The position numbers were made by a program, and so were the translations under genes. A stretch of 64,000 nt of DNA from Fibrobacterota bacterium (lineage in GTDB: Bacteria; Fibrobacterota; Chitinivibrionia; Chitinivibrionales; Chitinispirillaceae). The notes beneath the pieces were generated by a model. It was not told the DNA's origin. It worked only from the letters and a program-made list of their open reading frames with translations, and searched no databases. The stretch covers positions 62,001 to 126,000 of the forward strand of contig JAEZKP010000016.1 in the NCBI GenBank assembly GCA_023436145.1. The letters run 5' to 3'. Below are positions 35,084-43,931 of the stretch, in pieces (within the stretch, counting starts at the first letter, position 1; every line of letters starts with the position of its first letter).

Positions 35084-36388
35084 ATGGACAATCACTACAG
35101 TGCCGTTGCATTTGAAAACGCAAAAAAAGTCATTCCGGGAGGAGTGAATTCACCAGTAAGAGCATTTAAAGGGGTGGGTGGTGTTCCTGTTTTTTTCTCC
35201 AGCGGTAATGGCGCATTTCTAACCGATATAGATGGAAATAATTACATCGATTTTGTCGGTTCCTGGGGGCCGCTGGTACTGGGGCATTGCTTTCCAGCAG
35301 TAATTGAACAAGTAATAAAAGCAGCGCAATCCGGGACCAGTTTCGGAGCTCCAACAGAGTCAGAAACTGAACTCGCGGAATTGATCATCTCTATGGTCCC
35401 ATCCATAGAGATGGTCAGACTGGTTAGTTCCGGAACCGAAGCTACCATGAGTGCTATCCGGCTTGCCCGCGGGTACACCGGACGCGATCTGATTGTCAAA
35501 TTTGAAGGTTGTTATCATGGGCATGGTGACAGCTTTCTAATTGCAGCCGGTTCAGGGGCTGCAACCCTTGGTGTCCCGGACAGTCCGGGTGTTCCGAAAT
35601 CAGTTGCCAGTTGCACTCTTATTGCTAAATACAACGATGTGGAGTCGGTTAAATCATTATTTGCAGAGCATGGAAAAAAAATCGCAGCGATAATTGTAGA
35701 ACCTGTAGCTGGCAACATGGGGGTTGTCCCACCAAAGCAGGAGTTTCTGCAATCATTGAGAGAAATTACCAGCAAAAATGGTTCTCTTCTGATTTTTGAT
35801 GAGGTAATGACCGGTTTCAGAGTATCTCCCGGTGGTGCCCAGGCTCTTTATGGAGTAAAACCTGATCTCACTACCCTGGGAAAAATCGTTGGTGGTGGTA
35901 TGCCTATTGGAGCCTACGGAGGTGCAAAGGATATCATGTCCATGATCTCTCCTCTGGGTCCGGTTTATCAGGCAGGTACTCTCAGTGGAAATCCAGTAGC
36001 TGTTGCAGCAGGGCTTACAACTCTTAAGATTTTACGGGATAATCCTGAGATCTATAATACGTTGGAAAAAAATACGGATCGCCTTGCCAGATCGATTACC
36101 AGAAGCTGTGATCAGGCAGGAATCTCTGTTGTCTGTAACCGTGTAGGATCAATGATGACTCTGTTTTTTACAAAAGACAAACAGGTTCTGTCATTTGATG
36201 ATGCAAAACGGTGTGACACTGTAAAATACGGCAAATATTTTCATGAAATGCTGGAACAGGGGGTTTATCTGCCTCCATCCCAGTTTGAAGCCTGGTTTAT
36301 ATCGGCTGCCCATGAGGATTCCGAAATTGATAATGCATTGGCTAAACATGATACAGTACTCAAAATTTTGAGTAAGGAGCAGCAATAA
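35084..36388 (+). CDS. hemL: Glutamate-1-semialdehyde 2,1-aminomutase
   Basis: 434 residues, usual length. PLP enzyme of class III: the start KKVIPGGVNSPVRAFKGVGG is highly diagnostic, with VSSGTEATMSAIRLARGYTG, CYHGHGDSFL, LIFDEVMTGFR and the PLP lysine in TTLGKIVGGGMPIGAYGG. It isomerises glutamate-1-semialdehyde to aminolevulinate. It starts three bases after ahbD with no strong ribosome binding site, so it is probably reinitiated from the upstream gene. The TAA overlaps the hemA ATG. Confidence 0.96.
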   Translation: MDNHYSAVAFENAKKVIPGGVNSPVRAFKGVGGVPVFFSSGNGAFLTDIDGNNYIDFVGSWGPLVLGHCFPAVIEQVIKAAQSGTSFGAPTESETELAELIISMVPSIEMVRLVSSGTEATMSAIRLARGYTGRDLIVKFEGCYHGHGDSFLIAAGSGAATLGVPDSPGVPKSVASCTLIAKYNDVESVKSLFAEHGKKIAAIIVEPVAGNMGVVPPKQEFLQSLREITSKNGSLLIFDEVMTGFRVSPGGAQALYGVKPDLTTLGKIVGGGMPIGAYGGAKDIMSMISPLGPVYQAGTLSGNPVAVAAGLTTLKILRDNPEIYNTLEKNTDRLARSITRSCDQAGISVVCNRVGSMMTLFFTKDKQVLSFDDAKRCDTVKYGKYFHEMLEQGVYLPPSQFEAWFISAAHEDSEIDNALAKHDTVLKILSKEQQ

Positions 36389-37419
36389 TGTTGCATGTTG
36401 GGGCCCATGTTACCGACTTTCGTACCTCATCTATTCATATGCGTGACAAACTGTATCTGGAAAAGGAAAGATTGCAGTTTTTCCTTGATTCGCTACCGGA
36501 AGATTCACCTTTACATGAAATAGTTGCTTTGTGCACCTGCAACAGGATAGAGCTTTATTATGTATGCAGTGATCATGACGCTGCTTCAGAATGGCTGAGT
36601 AGATACCTGGCAGATTTTCATCATATACCATACAATCACCTGAAAAAATCCATGACAAACTACCGGTGCGAAGGTGCAGTTGAGCATCTCTTCAGAGTTG
36701 CATCTGGTGTTGAATCTATGGTTTTCGGAGAACATGAGATTCTGGGTCAGATCCGTCTGGCTTACTTTATTTGTTTTAAGAATAAAAAAACCTCTTCATA
36801 TCTTAACCGGCTTTTTCAGCAGGCGATAGCAACTGGGAAACAGGTACGCTACAGAACTGCTGCAGGTCGCGGTGCATTGTCTATTGCATCTATAGCAGTT
36901 GAACGTATGATTGAGCTCTCAGATAGCCTGACTGACAAGCATATTCTTATCGTGGGTTTAGGCGCAATGGGGCTTAGAGCGTTGAAGAGACTTCGATTTC
37001 TGAATCCGGGAAAAATAGCATTGAGCAACAGAACTGATTCGCGCGCAATACGTTTTTGTGAACATTTCAATGCAGAACATGTGCCATTTGATCGCTTTAC
37101 TGAAAGCCTGGATAGTTGTGATATCGTGATTCTGGCTACCGCATCGCAGCAGCATATTCTTGACCGGTCAGATTTATCTGGCAGAAAAAAGCCTTTGTTG
37201 ATCATAGATCTCGGAGCACCATGCAACGCAGACCCCTCTGTTGGAACTTTGGACAATGTAAAACTTGTGTGTATAGATGATCTACGTGCAACAGCCAATG
37301 AGCGTCTGGGTAGCCGGAAAGTGGAATTGAACGCTATCGAGCAGATAATCAGTCAACAGGTAAATGAATTCATCCGGTGGTACCGGTTCAAAAGCAGGTG
37401 TGAATGTTTATGTCGATAA
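36388..37419 (+). CDS. hemA: Glutamyl-tRNA reductase, short form without dimerisation domain
   Basis: 343 residues against about 420 in typical HemA. The catalytic Cys is in ALCTCNRIE (residue 51) and the substrate-binding block in VFGEHEILGQIR. The NADPH domain follows (ILIVGLGAMGLRALKRL, about 190 on, and IIDLGAPCN). It stops just after the linker segment (NEFIRWYRFKSR), where the usual C-terminal dimerisation helices (about 75-80 residues) should begin. hemC starts inside its last codons, so this is not a simple frameshift in view. It reduces Glu-tRNA to glutamate-1-semialdehyde. Dimerisation must occur otherwise, or the enzyme works as a different assembly. Confidence 0.93.
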   Translation: MLHVGAHVTDFRTSSIHMRDKLYLEKERLQFFLDSLPEDSPLHEIVALCTCNRIELYYVCSDHDAASEWLSRYLADFHHIPYNHLKKSMTNYRCEGAVEHLFRVASGVESMVFGEHEILGQIRLAYFICFKNKKTSSYLNRLFQQAIATGKQVRYRTAAGRGALSIASIAVERMIELSDSLTDKHILIVGLGAMGLRALKRLRFLNPGKIALSNRTDSRAIRFCEHFNAEHVPFDRFTESLDSCDIVILATASQQHILDRSDLSGRKKPLLIIDLGAPCNADPSVGTLDNVKLVCIDDLRATANERLGSRKVELNAIEQIISQQVNEFIRWYRFKSRCECLCR

Positions 37420-38300
37420 ATTTAGGTACCCGGGGCTCCAAACTGGCTGTAGCTCAGGCAGAGATAGTAGCAAAGAGGCTAAGAGCTATCGATCCTTCAT
37501 TAGTCATAAATATAAAGAAAATTACTACCACCGGAGATAAAGACCAAAGGACAAGCCTTTCTCAGATTGGCGGTAAAGGGGTTTTCATAAGAGAGCTGGA
37601 ACAGGCACTTCTTGACGGAAAGATAGATCTTGCAGTTCATAGTTTTAAAGATATAACCTCCAACATAACTTCTGGTTTGGAGATGTGTGCTTTTTTTTCT
37701 CCGGAATCGGTTTGTGATGTAATGGTCAGCCGCGACAATCTTTCTTTGGATAGACTTCCACCCAATGCCAGAATAGGTACTGGCAGTATGCGCAGACGGG
37801 CACTGCTTTCCCGAATCCGACCGGATTTCAAGTTTTTAGATATTCGTGGAAACATTGACACCCGATTATCAAAACTGGAAATGGGATTTTTTGATGCTAT
37901 AATTCTGTCTGAAGCCGGTCTTATCCGTTTGGGGTTTCAGGAAAAAATCTCCTGGCGTTTTGATCCGTCCCATTTCTACCCGGCACCCGGACAAGGAGTT
38001 ATTGCTTTGGAGATAAGACAATCCGATAACAAAGTCCGCGACCTTTGCCTGAAAGCAGGAAACGAAAACCAAAGGGTTATTTCTCTGGCAGAATTAAGTG
38101 CATTGACCAATTTGGGGTTTGATTGCCGTACACCATTTGGTGTATTTACCAGTGCAACTGGAGGTAATTTAACCATGAAAGGTTTCTATATTGATCCGCT
38201 TACTGATGATTTTATAGAAAAGAGCGTATCCGGCCCAATTTCCTTACCTGTTGAGTTAGGAGAAAAATTGAGTAACATGTTACTGGGAAGAGGTATATAA
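37410..38300 (+). CDS. hemC: Hydroxymethylbilane synthase (porphobilinogen deaminase)
   Basis: 296 residues from ATG 37410 (MSINLGTRGSKLAVAQ); an alternative ATG two codons earlier has a poorer spacing to AGGTG. Seen: HSFKDI (catalytic Asp), GTGSMRRRALL (Arg pair), FLDIRGNIDTRLSKL, and the dipyrromethane cofactor Cys in GFDCRTPFGVF. It polymerises four porphobilinogens. The region around the cofactor Cys is divergent (GFDCRTP for the usual GGCQVP). It overlaps the end of hemA by 10 bases, an arrangement consistent with coupled expression. Confidence 0.95.
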   Translation: MSINLGTRGSKLAVAQAEIVAKRLRAIDPSLVINIKKITTTGDKDQRTSLSQIGGKGVFIRELEQALLDGKIDLAVHSFKDITSNITSGLEMCAFFSPESVCDVMVSRDNLSLDRLPPNARIGTGSMRRRALLSRIRPDFKFLDIRGNIDTRLSKLEMGFFDAIILSEAGLIRLGFQEKISWRFDPSHFYPAPGQGVIALEIRQSDNKVRDLCLKAGNENQRVISLAELSALTNLGFDCRTPFGVFTSATGGNLTMKGFYIDPLTDDFIEKSVSGPISLPVELGEKLSNMLLGRGI

Positions 38301-38302
38301 GA

Positions 38303-38953
38303 GTGTCTTTCTATCCAGTTATGCTTGATCTTAAAGGAAAAAATTGTCTGGTAATAGGTGGTGGCCGGATAGCATTACGTAAAGTAACCGGACTCCTTCG
38401 TGCGGATGCATTAGTAACGGTTGTGGCTGCCGGTTTTATTTCACATTTTAATCTGTTGTCGCACCGCATTACTATGATCAACCGTTGTTTTTCTGAAAGT
38501 GATATACAGAAAAAATACGCACTTGTTATTGGAGCGACAGACCAACCTTCAATCAATCACACAATTTCCAGTAAAGCCGCAGAACTGGGTATTCTCTGTA
38601 ATATTGTTGATCAACCTCATCTATGCTCATTTATTGTACCTGCAGTGGTAAACAGAGGAAACATCACTATTGCCATATCCACCAATGCTGCAAGTCCGCG
38701 TCTTTCGCGTTATATTAAAAACGAGATAGCTAAAACCATCGGCCCCCAGTTTGTCCAAATCGCATCATACATGAAAGAATTGCGTGTTCATATCAGAACC
38801 ACTCTTTCCAACCCGCAACACCGGTATCTTTTTTGGAAAGAGCTATTTGAAATCGATCTTTTAGAATATATCAATAACAATGGGTGGGAAGAATTTTGTG
38901 AAAGAAACAACCACTTAGTAGATAAATTCAAACAAAAAGCAGAAATTATATGA
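38303..38953 (+). CDS. Precorrin-2 dehydrogenase / sirohydrochlorin ferrochelatase-like (CysG N-terminal type)
   Basis: 216 residues, GTG start two bases after hemC. The Rossmann motif VIGGGRIALRKVTGLL is at about 16-32. The conserved Asp is in NIVDQPHLCSFIVPA (CysG NVVDAP block), and the phosphoserine-loop region is STNAASPRLSRYIK. It oxidises precorrin-2 to sirohydrochlorin with NAD and, in some members (Met8p, CysG), inserts Fe2+ to give siroheme. No separate chelatase (SirB/CbiK) is in the cluster, so it may do both, but this cannot be proven from sequence. Met8/SirC names apply to the family. Confidence 0.88.
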   Translation: MSFYPVMLDLKGKNCLVIGGGRIALRKVTGLLRADALVTVVAAGFISHFNLLSHRITMINRCFSESDIQKKYALVIGATDQPSINHTISSKAAELGILCNIVDQPHLCSFIVPAVVNRGNITIAISTNAASPRLSRYIKNEIAKTIGPQFVQIASYMKELRVHIRTTLSNPQHRYLFWKELFEIDLLEYINNNGWEEFCERNNHLVDKFKQKAEII

Positions 38954-40455
38954 ATGTAAATTCCGGATATGTTTATTTAATTGGCGCAGGTCCGGGTGAT
39001 CCCGATCTAATCTCTGTTAAGGGCAAAAAACTTCTTGCACAATGTGATACAGTGATTTACGATGCCTTGGTTAATGATTTACTTATATCCACATTGCCTG
39101 ATTATATTCATAAGATATATGTTGGAAAACGAGGTGGTAAACACTCTGCCTGCCAGTCAGATATCAACCAACTTCTTGCTCAGGAAGCCAGAAAAGGAAA
39201 AGTGGTGGTTCGCTTAAAAGGTGGTGACCCGCTTCTTCTGGGTAGAGGAAGTGAAGAGATGGAATATTTGAGAGACCAGGGTATCCCCTATCAGATAATT
39301 CCGGGTATCACTTCGGCAATTGCCGCACCTGCCTGGGCTGGTATTCCAGTTACTCATCGCAGTCTTTCCAGGTCAGTTGCCATAGTTACCGGACATCTGA
39401 TGGCTGGAGAATCGGTTGAAAATCTTCAATTACCAGATGCTGAGACGATTGTTTTTCTGATGGCCATTCAGAATCTGGAAGTAATAGTCAGTAAATTACT
39501 TAAAAAAGGAAGATTTACTGAAGATACTCCTGCTGCTATAATCCGTAATGGTACACTCCCTGATCAGCAGGTGGTGACTGGCACCCTGGGTACTATTTTT
39601 TCTTTAAAAGAAAAATTTGGAATAACCGCACCTGCAGCATTTGTAGTAGGAAAAACCGCTTCTTTTGCGAAAACACTGAACTGGTATAAAAAACCGCCAC
39701 TGGCAGGAAACAGGGTAGTAATTTTACGTACACCGGAACAATCAGATGAACTTATTGGAATGCTTTATGAGAATGGTGCTTCTGTCATTGCCTGGCCTGT
39801 TCTTAAAATCGAGCCGGAACCTCTTGGTGTGGTTAATGCAGAATTTCTCAAGCAATTCACTATGGTCATTTTTACCAGCCCCAACGGAGTCAGGATATTT
39901 TTAGATGCAATGCTTCAGAATGGCATTGACATGCGACAGCTTTACGGAAAAAAGATATACGTCATTGGCGCAGGTACCGCCAAAGTGCTATCCAGGTTTG
40001 GGTTAATCCCGGATGGCGTTCCAGGTAAATTTGTAGCCGAAGGTATAATTGATATATTACCAGAAAACCTTAAAGGTGAGAATATTCTTATTCCCAGGGC
40101 TTCTCAGGCACGTGAGGTTTTACCGTGCACTCTTAAAGAGCGTGGTGCATCAGTAACTGTGTTACCAGTGTATAATACCAGAGAAAGAACAAATCTCGAG
40201 TGTCCGGTTAAGAATGGAGATTATGTACTGTTTACAAGTTCATCGACAGCTGAATTTTTCTTTAACCATCCTGATTGTAAAAACCTTTCGATTACACCAT
40301 GTTGTATGGGGGAGATAACTGCGGAAACAGTACGGAAATATCACCAGGGGGAATTGTTCACAGCTCGAAATGCCACAGTTCCATCATTAGTCGAAGCGGT
40401 ACAGATCGCTACGAAGACCGTTAAAAAAGAGAATGCAGGGAATAAAGATGGATAA
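38950..40455 (+). CDS. cobA-hemD: Fused uroporphyrinogen-III C-methyltransferase and uroporphyrinogen-III synthase
   Basis: 501 residues. Residues about 1-245 are SUMT: VYLIGAGPGDPDLISVKG, the block VVVRLKGGDPLLLGRGSEE, PGITSAIAAPAWAGIPVTHR and VTGHL. Residues about 250-495 are the HemD half, with ILRTPEQSDELI, FTSPNGVRIF, VIGAGTAKVL, ILIPRASQAREVLP and FTSSSTAEFF. It closes and methylates the tetrapyrrole to precorrin-2. The fusion couples the two steps that follow HemC. ATGA overlap with the upstream gene and 8-base overlap with ahbA. Confidence 0.95.
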   Translation: MNVNSGYVYLIGAGPGDPDLISVKGKKLLAQCDTVIYDALVNDLLISTLPDYIHKIYVGKRGGKHSACQSDINQLLAQEARKGKVVVRLKGGDPLLLGRGSEEMEYLRDQGIPYQIIPGITSAIAAPAWAGIPVTHRSLSRSVAIVTGHLMAGESVENLQLPDAETIVFLMAIQNLEVIVSKLLKKGRFTEDTPAAIIRNGTLPDQQVVTGTLGTIFSLKEKFGITAPAAFVVGKTASFAKTLNWYKKPPLAGNRVVILRTPEQSDELIGMLYENGASVIAWPVLKIEPEPLGVVNAEFLKQFTMVIFTSPNGVRIFLDAMLQNGIDMRQLYGKKIYVIGAGTAKVLSRFGLIPDGVPGKFVAEGIIDILPENLKGENILIPRASQAREVLPCTLKERGASVTVLPVYNTRERTNLECPVKNGDYVLFTSSSTAEFFFNHPDCKNLSITPCCMGEITAETVRKYHQGELFTARNATVPSLVEAVQIATKTVKKENAGNKDG

Positions 40456-40894
40456 AATAGAGAGGGATTTATTAAACCTGGTGCAAAATGACTTTCCATT
40501 GTCTACCCGTCCATTTGAAGTTTTAGGCAAAAAACTGGGTATCACAGAAGACCGTTGTATTGAATTGCTCAAAAACCTTTCCAATAATGGTATCCTGAGA
40601 GCAGTTCGGGCGGTAGTCAACTGGAACAGAATCGGATATTCTACCATATTAATCGGAATGAAAGTGCAACCGGCTTATATTGCAAGAATTGCAGAAGAGT
40701 TACAGGAAATTGATGAAATTACCCATAATTACGCCCGTGAAGGTAAACTTAATCTGTGGTTTACATTAATTTATAATAACGACAGCCATAAAGATGCTTT
40801 GATTAAAAAGTTGCGTGAAATGCCGGGTGTGATGGATTTAAAAGAATTCCGGGCAGAAAAAACCTACAAAATCGGATTGAAACTCAATGTGTGA
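40448..40894 (+). CDS. ahbA: Siroheme decarboxylase subunit (AhbA-like)
   Basis: 148 residues from ATG 40448 (AGGG eight bases upstream); an ATG at 40433 has no site. An N-terminal Lrp/AsnC-like winged helix (ERDLLNLVQN..RPFEVLGKKLGI) is followed by a ferredoxin-like ACT-type half with ITHNYAREGKLNLWFTLIY, the family's conserved His/Tyr/Arg block. With its partner it removes two acetate carboxyls of siroheme to 12,18-didecarboxysiroheme. Which of the two genes should be called A or B is uncertain. Confidence 0.88.
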   Translation: MDKIERDLLNLVQNDFPLSTRPFEVLGKKLGITEDRCIELLKNLSNNGILRAVRAVVNWNRIGYSTILIGMKVQPAYIARIAEELQEIDEITHNYAREGKLNLWFTLIYNNDSHKDALIKKLREMPGVMDLKEFRAEKTYKIGLKLNV

Positions 40895-41363
40895 TAAAGA
40901 AAAAGATGTAAAGAATATTTCTGTTCTTCAGCAGCCGCTAAGTTTTGAACCTTACCCCTTTAATGATTTCGCGAAGAAACTTGGGATCGATGCACAACAG
41001 ACTGTCGAATTATTACAAAATTATATCAACAAGGGCTTGATAAGACGTTTGGCAGGTATCGTAAAACACGAACGTGTGGGTTACCGCTTTAATGCAATGG
41101 TAGCTTTTCAGGTTGAAAACGAAAAATGCGATGGTGCAGGAGAAATTCTTTCAAAGTTTCCTTATGTTACCCACTGCTACCGGAGGACCTCCTACCCGGA
41201 TTGGCCTTACAATTTGTATGCTATGATGCATGCCAGAGATAGTGTGGAGTTCGAGTCCCGGATAAAAGAGGTCAAAGAAGCTTTTGACTTTATTTCAGTT
41301 GCCGTTCTGCCAACATTAAAGGAATTCAAAAAAAGTCACTTCCAGATTCCAACAAATGGATAA
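40887..41363 (+). CDS. ahbB: Siroheme decarboxylase subunit (AhbB-like)
   Basis: 158 residues, overlapping the previous gene by 8 bases. Winged-helix N-terminus (EPYPFNDFAKKLGID...LIRRLAGIVKHERVGY) and a C-terminal half with VTHCYRRTSYPDWPYNLYAM, the signature of the other heterodimer subunit with His and two Arg. It looks like a distant paralogue of its upstream neighbour. It closes the heme cluster. The A/B label is provisional. No T-tract terminator is seen before the convergent gene that ends 46 bases on. Confidence 0.88.
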   Translation: MCDKEKDVKNISVLQQPLSFEPYPFNDFAKKLGIDAQQTVELLQNYINKGLIRRLAGIVKHERVGYRFNAMVAFQVENEKCDGAGEILSKFPYVTHCYRRTSYPDWPYNLYAMMHARDSVEFESRIKEVKEAFDFISVAVLPTLKEFKKSHFQIPTNG

Positions 41364-41408
41364 TTTTTGACCTGAAACAATGGTATTATCTGCTCTTTTT
41401 TCACCTTT

Positions 41409-42341
41409 TTACCTGTTGACACGAAACAGCCGGTGAATAATATTCTTTTTTACACTGCTGCTTCCCTCTATAACCCGTTTAATATCTCCAGTTGCCGTCT
41501 GGGTGTCAACATTGTGCGAAAATGCAGGTGATAGTATAATTTTTGTAAGTTTCTCCACACCATTTTTCTTCTCCTCAACCTCCTCATACGTTTTATCCGG
41601 CGTTTGATTTTCAAATGTTCGGGCATCTTCCTGGTTCCTTTCGTTCGGTTCGTTTTTCATTGTCCAGGTAAAGGTATCATCACGCATATTTTCTTTCTGA
41701 GACTCCTCTTTTTGTTCAATATTCCTTTTTTTTTGAGAAACATCCTTATCAATACTGGAAAAATTATTATCCTTTGTATCCTGAGCGATGTTTTTTCCTT
41801 CTGGCTGTTCTTTTTCAACTGCTGCTATTTTCTTCTTTTCTTTTGTGTTAGAACCGGATGTATCCATGTTTTTTAGGATATCAGGATTTTTATCCAGAGA
41901 TTCCAGTGTACGGCTGAAAATCTTATGTACGTTTTGCAGTTTCACTTTTAACAGTGCATTCAGATCCAATCCTTTGATATCCAGGTCCAGTTTTTTTATT
42001 CCCACACTGACTCCTACATTTATCTTCACCATTCCGGAAAGCTCAGCTTGCAAAGCTACATGGGCATCCAGATCCTCCAACGCAAGCTTAATCTGTTCAG
42101 TTTTTATTTGAGGGACATCCAGAAACAGATCGGGTGCTAAATCTGAATTCTCATTTGGTGTTACAGAATCTTCAGATAACCGAATCTGTCGATTTGTGTG
42201 CTGCAGATCCTTTTTTTTCCCCATAAGCTGCTTCTTTTCTATCTTCTGTTTTTTATCATCGGAATAAAATCCGTGACTCATACTCTTCAGAAAATGTCCG
42301 ATAGAGTTTTGAATTCTCTTCAGGAATAAAGAAGCAGGCAT
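41409..42341 (-). CDS. Charged protein with a small conserved core, family not recognised
   Basis: 310 residues, GAGGA ribosome binding site. No signal peptide. Residues about 68-158 form a non-charged core: LFLDVPQIKTEQIKLALED, AHVALQAELSGMVKINVGV and LDIKGLDLNALLKVKLQN, then IFSRTLESLDKNPDIL. Around it lie long Lys/Glu/Gln-rich disordered tails (about 30-65 and 160-300). It sits 88 bases after a double-SYLF gene and is likely co-transcribed. The core looks like a conserved module, perhaps beta-sandwich or repeat, but I cannot name a family. The tail is strongly charged without cysteines. Confidence 0.6.
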   Translation of the reverse strand: MPASLFLKRIQNSIGHFLKSMSHGFYSDDKKQKIEKKQLMGKKKDLQHTNRQIRLSEDSVTPNENSDLAPDLFLDVPQIKTEQIKLALEDLDAHVALQAELSGMVKINVGVSVGIKKLDLDIKGLDLNALLKVKLQNVHKIFSRTLESLDKNPDILKNMDTSGSNTKEKKKIAAVEKEQPEGKNIAQDTKDNNFSSIDKDVSQKKRNIEQKEESQKENMRDDTFTWTMKNEPNERNQEDARTFENQTPDKTYEEVEEKKNGVEKLTKIILSPAFSHNVDTQTATGDIKRVIEGSSSVKKNIIHRLFRVNR

Positions 42342-42429
42342 TTAAATCCTCACTTGATTTATGTTTTTTTGACTGGTACTGCAATGGCAAACTATCCCAG
42401 AACAATTCCGTACATGATTGACAGATTTA

Positions 42430-43665
42430 TTATTTTTCCTCCACAGGTTGTTTACGAGTTAACACAGCAGGCCGAAAAACAAATTTTTGTCCACCTATTG
42501 CAGCTTCAATCAAAAGACCACCTTCAGAAAAAATGTAGACCTTGTCTGCCTGATATTTTGTGGTAGCTTCAGCGCCAGCCTTTAATATAACCGCACCGGC
42601 ATTCGCGGTGAATCCGATTTTACCCAGCTTGAACCTTTCTAAACCTTCTTTGTCATTGAAAAGGACTACGGCTGCAAATGTTTCACCACCAACCTGCACC
42701 CCTATTGTTAACTGAACAATTCCAGCATAGCCAACCAACTTTTTTTGCTCGAAAACCTCTCCTTTGCCATATGCGCCACCAACCACGAGGCCAGCTCTTC
42801 CAACTGAAGGGAATACAGCATAGCCATAGGCCTGATCCATTGATTTTTTAAAATCAGGATGTGCTTCTTCTATCATTTTGATAGTAGCTTCCACTTCTTG
42901 TTTTAATACGCGATTGGTAGAGATCTCCTTTTTTGCTCCAGTTACCATTCCTGCGATAGAGTCTATCGGTGATTTTTTGTGTTTTCCATTATGAGGGAGT
43001 ATTTTTCCCAAAACAGGTACTTTAGTTATCTGTTTTGTAGCCCAATGTCCGATGTTGTTTTTTATGTTAGAGTTTCCGGAGGCGCTATGTCCTTTTCCGT
43101 TATTCTCTTTTAACATCTCTTCTTTTTCATGTTCTACTGGAGGTGAAGACGATTTTTCGGCTGATTGATCATTTTGAGAAGGTTTATTCTGTGGTAATTT
43201 ATCCAGTGGAGGAATAAACATGAATTTTGAACCGCCCAATGAAGCTTCCAATAACATACCACCCAATGAATAGGCGCTAGCCTCCACATCCGAAACATTG
43301 TTAGTGGCAGTTGCAGCCGCCTTAACCACCACAGCAGAGGCATTAGCTGTAAAACCCAGTTTACCCCGTTTTTTAAACTTCTCAAACGACTCTTTATTAC
43401 CAAAGGTGAGAATTTCAGTAAAGGTCTGTCCTCCTACCTGCACACCAACCGTTATCTGGCTCATTGTGGCAAAGCCAACCGGTTTACCACCCTCAAACAC
43501 CTCGCCATGTCCATAAGCTCCTCCTAAAACAACACCCGCTCTTCCTACAGAAGGGAAAACTGCATACCCATATGATTTTTGCAGCTTTTCTTTAAGTCCT
43601 TTATGTTTATCCTGTAATCGATTCAGTGCAGCTGCAGCCTCCTCGTGAATAGTAGCTTCAAGCAT
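42430..43665 (-). CDS. Double SYLF (YSC84/DUF500) lipid-binding protein
   Basis: 411 residues with AGGAG six bases upstream. Two similar halves: residues about 1-150 and 245-400. Each carries YGYAVFPSVGRAG, LGGAYGHGEVFE/VGGAYGKGEVFE, a block beginning ITVGVQVGGQTF or LTIGVQVGGETF, and KLGFTANA/KIGFTANA followed by a final GGxLxEA region. The linker (about 150-245) is Lys/Ser/Asn-rich. SYLF domains bind phosphoinositides or membranes in eukaryotes; the bacterial role is unclear. No signal peptide is visible, which is unusual for bacterial SYLF proteins. Confidence 0.88.
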   Translation of the reverse strand: MLEATIHEEAAAALNRLQDKHKGLKEKLQKSYGYAVFPSVGRAGVVLGGAYGHGEVFEGGKPVGFATMSQITVGVQVGGQTFTEILTFGNKESFEKFKKRGKLGFTANASAVVVKAAATATNNVSDVEASAYSLGGMLLEASLGGSKFMFIPPLDKLPQNKPSQNDQSAEKSSSPPVEHEKEEMLKENNGKGHSASGNSNIKNNIGHWATKQITKVPVLGKILPHNGKHKKSPIDSIAGMVTGAKKEISTNRVLKQEVEATIKMIEEAHPDFKKSMDQAYGYAVFPSVGRAGLVVGGAYGKGEVFEQKKLVGYAGIVQLTIGVQVGGETFAAVVLFNDKEGLERFKLGKIGFTANAGAVILKAGAEATTKYQADKVYIFSEGGLLIEAAIGGQKFVFRPAVLTRKQPVEEK

Positions 43666-43802
43666 GTTTTTCTCCTGGATTTTGGCTATACAGCCAGTTT
43701 AATTTTAAGCACATCTTTGCGATTTTCTATAAGCAATAGATATACCTGATACCAGATCGACTGGTTTTGTACGACTTCGGGGTTAAGCTTATGGACTTGT
43801 TG

Positions 43803-43824
43803 TCTGAAAGAAATTTCTTTCAGA
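43803..43824. promoter_or_regulatory. 22-base perfect palindrome upstream of the SYLF gene
   Basis: The half-site TCTGAAAGAAA is followed directly by its exact reverse complement, with no spacer. It lies 138 bases upstream of the SYLF ATG and 108 bases past the mscS stop. It lacks a T-tract, so an operator for the SYLF-charged-protein unit is more likely than a terminator. The regulator is unknown. Confidence 0.45.
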
Positions 43825-43931
43825 ACAAATGTAGAGAATGGCAAACATTCCAGAAGTGATAAACTTGGTTGTTTGTTGCGAGTATGATACTACACTGGAT
43901 AGATTTTTTTATAAGGTGTCGAAAATATTAA

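Noticed and set aside
37380..37420. Short HemA as a frameshifted gene
   Set aside because: The next gene hemC begins in the last codons of hemA with a good start, leaving no room for the missing domain in another frame nearby.
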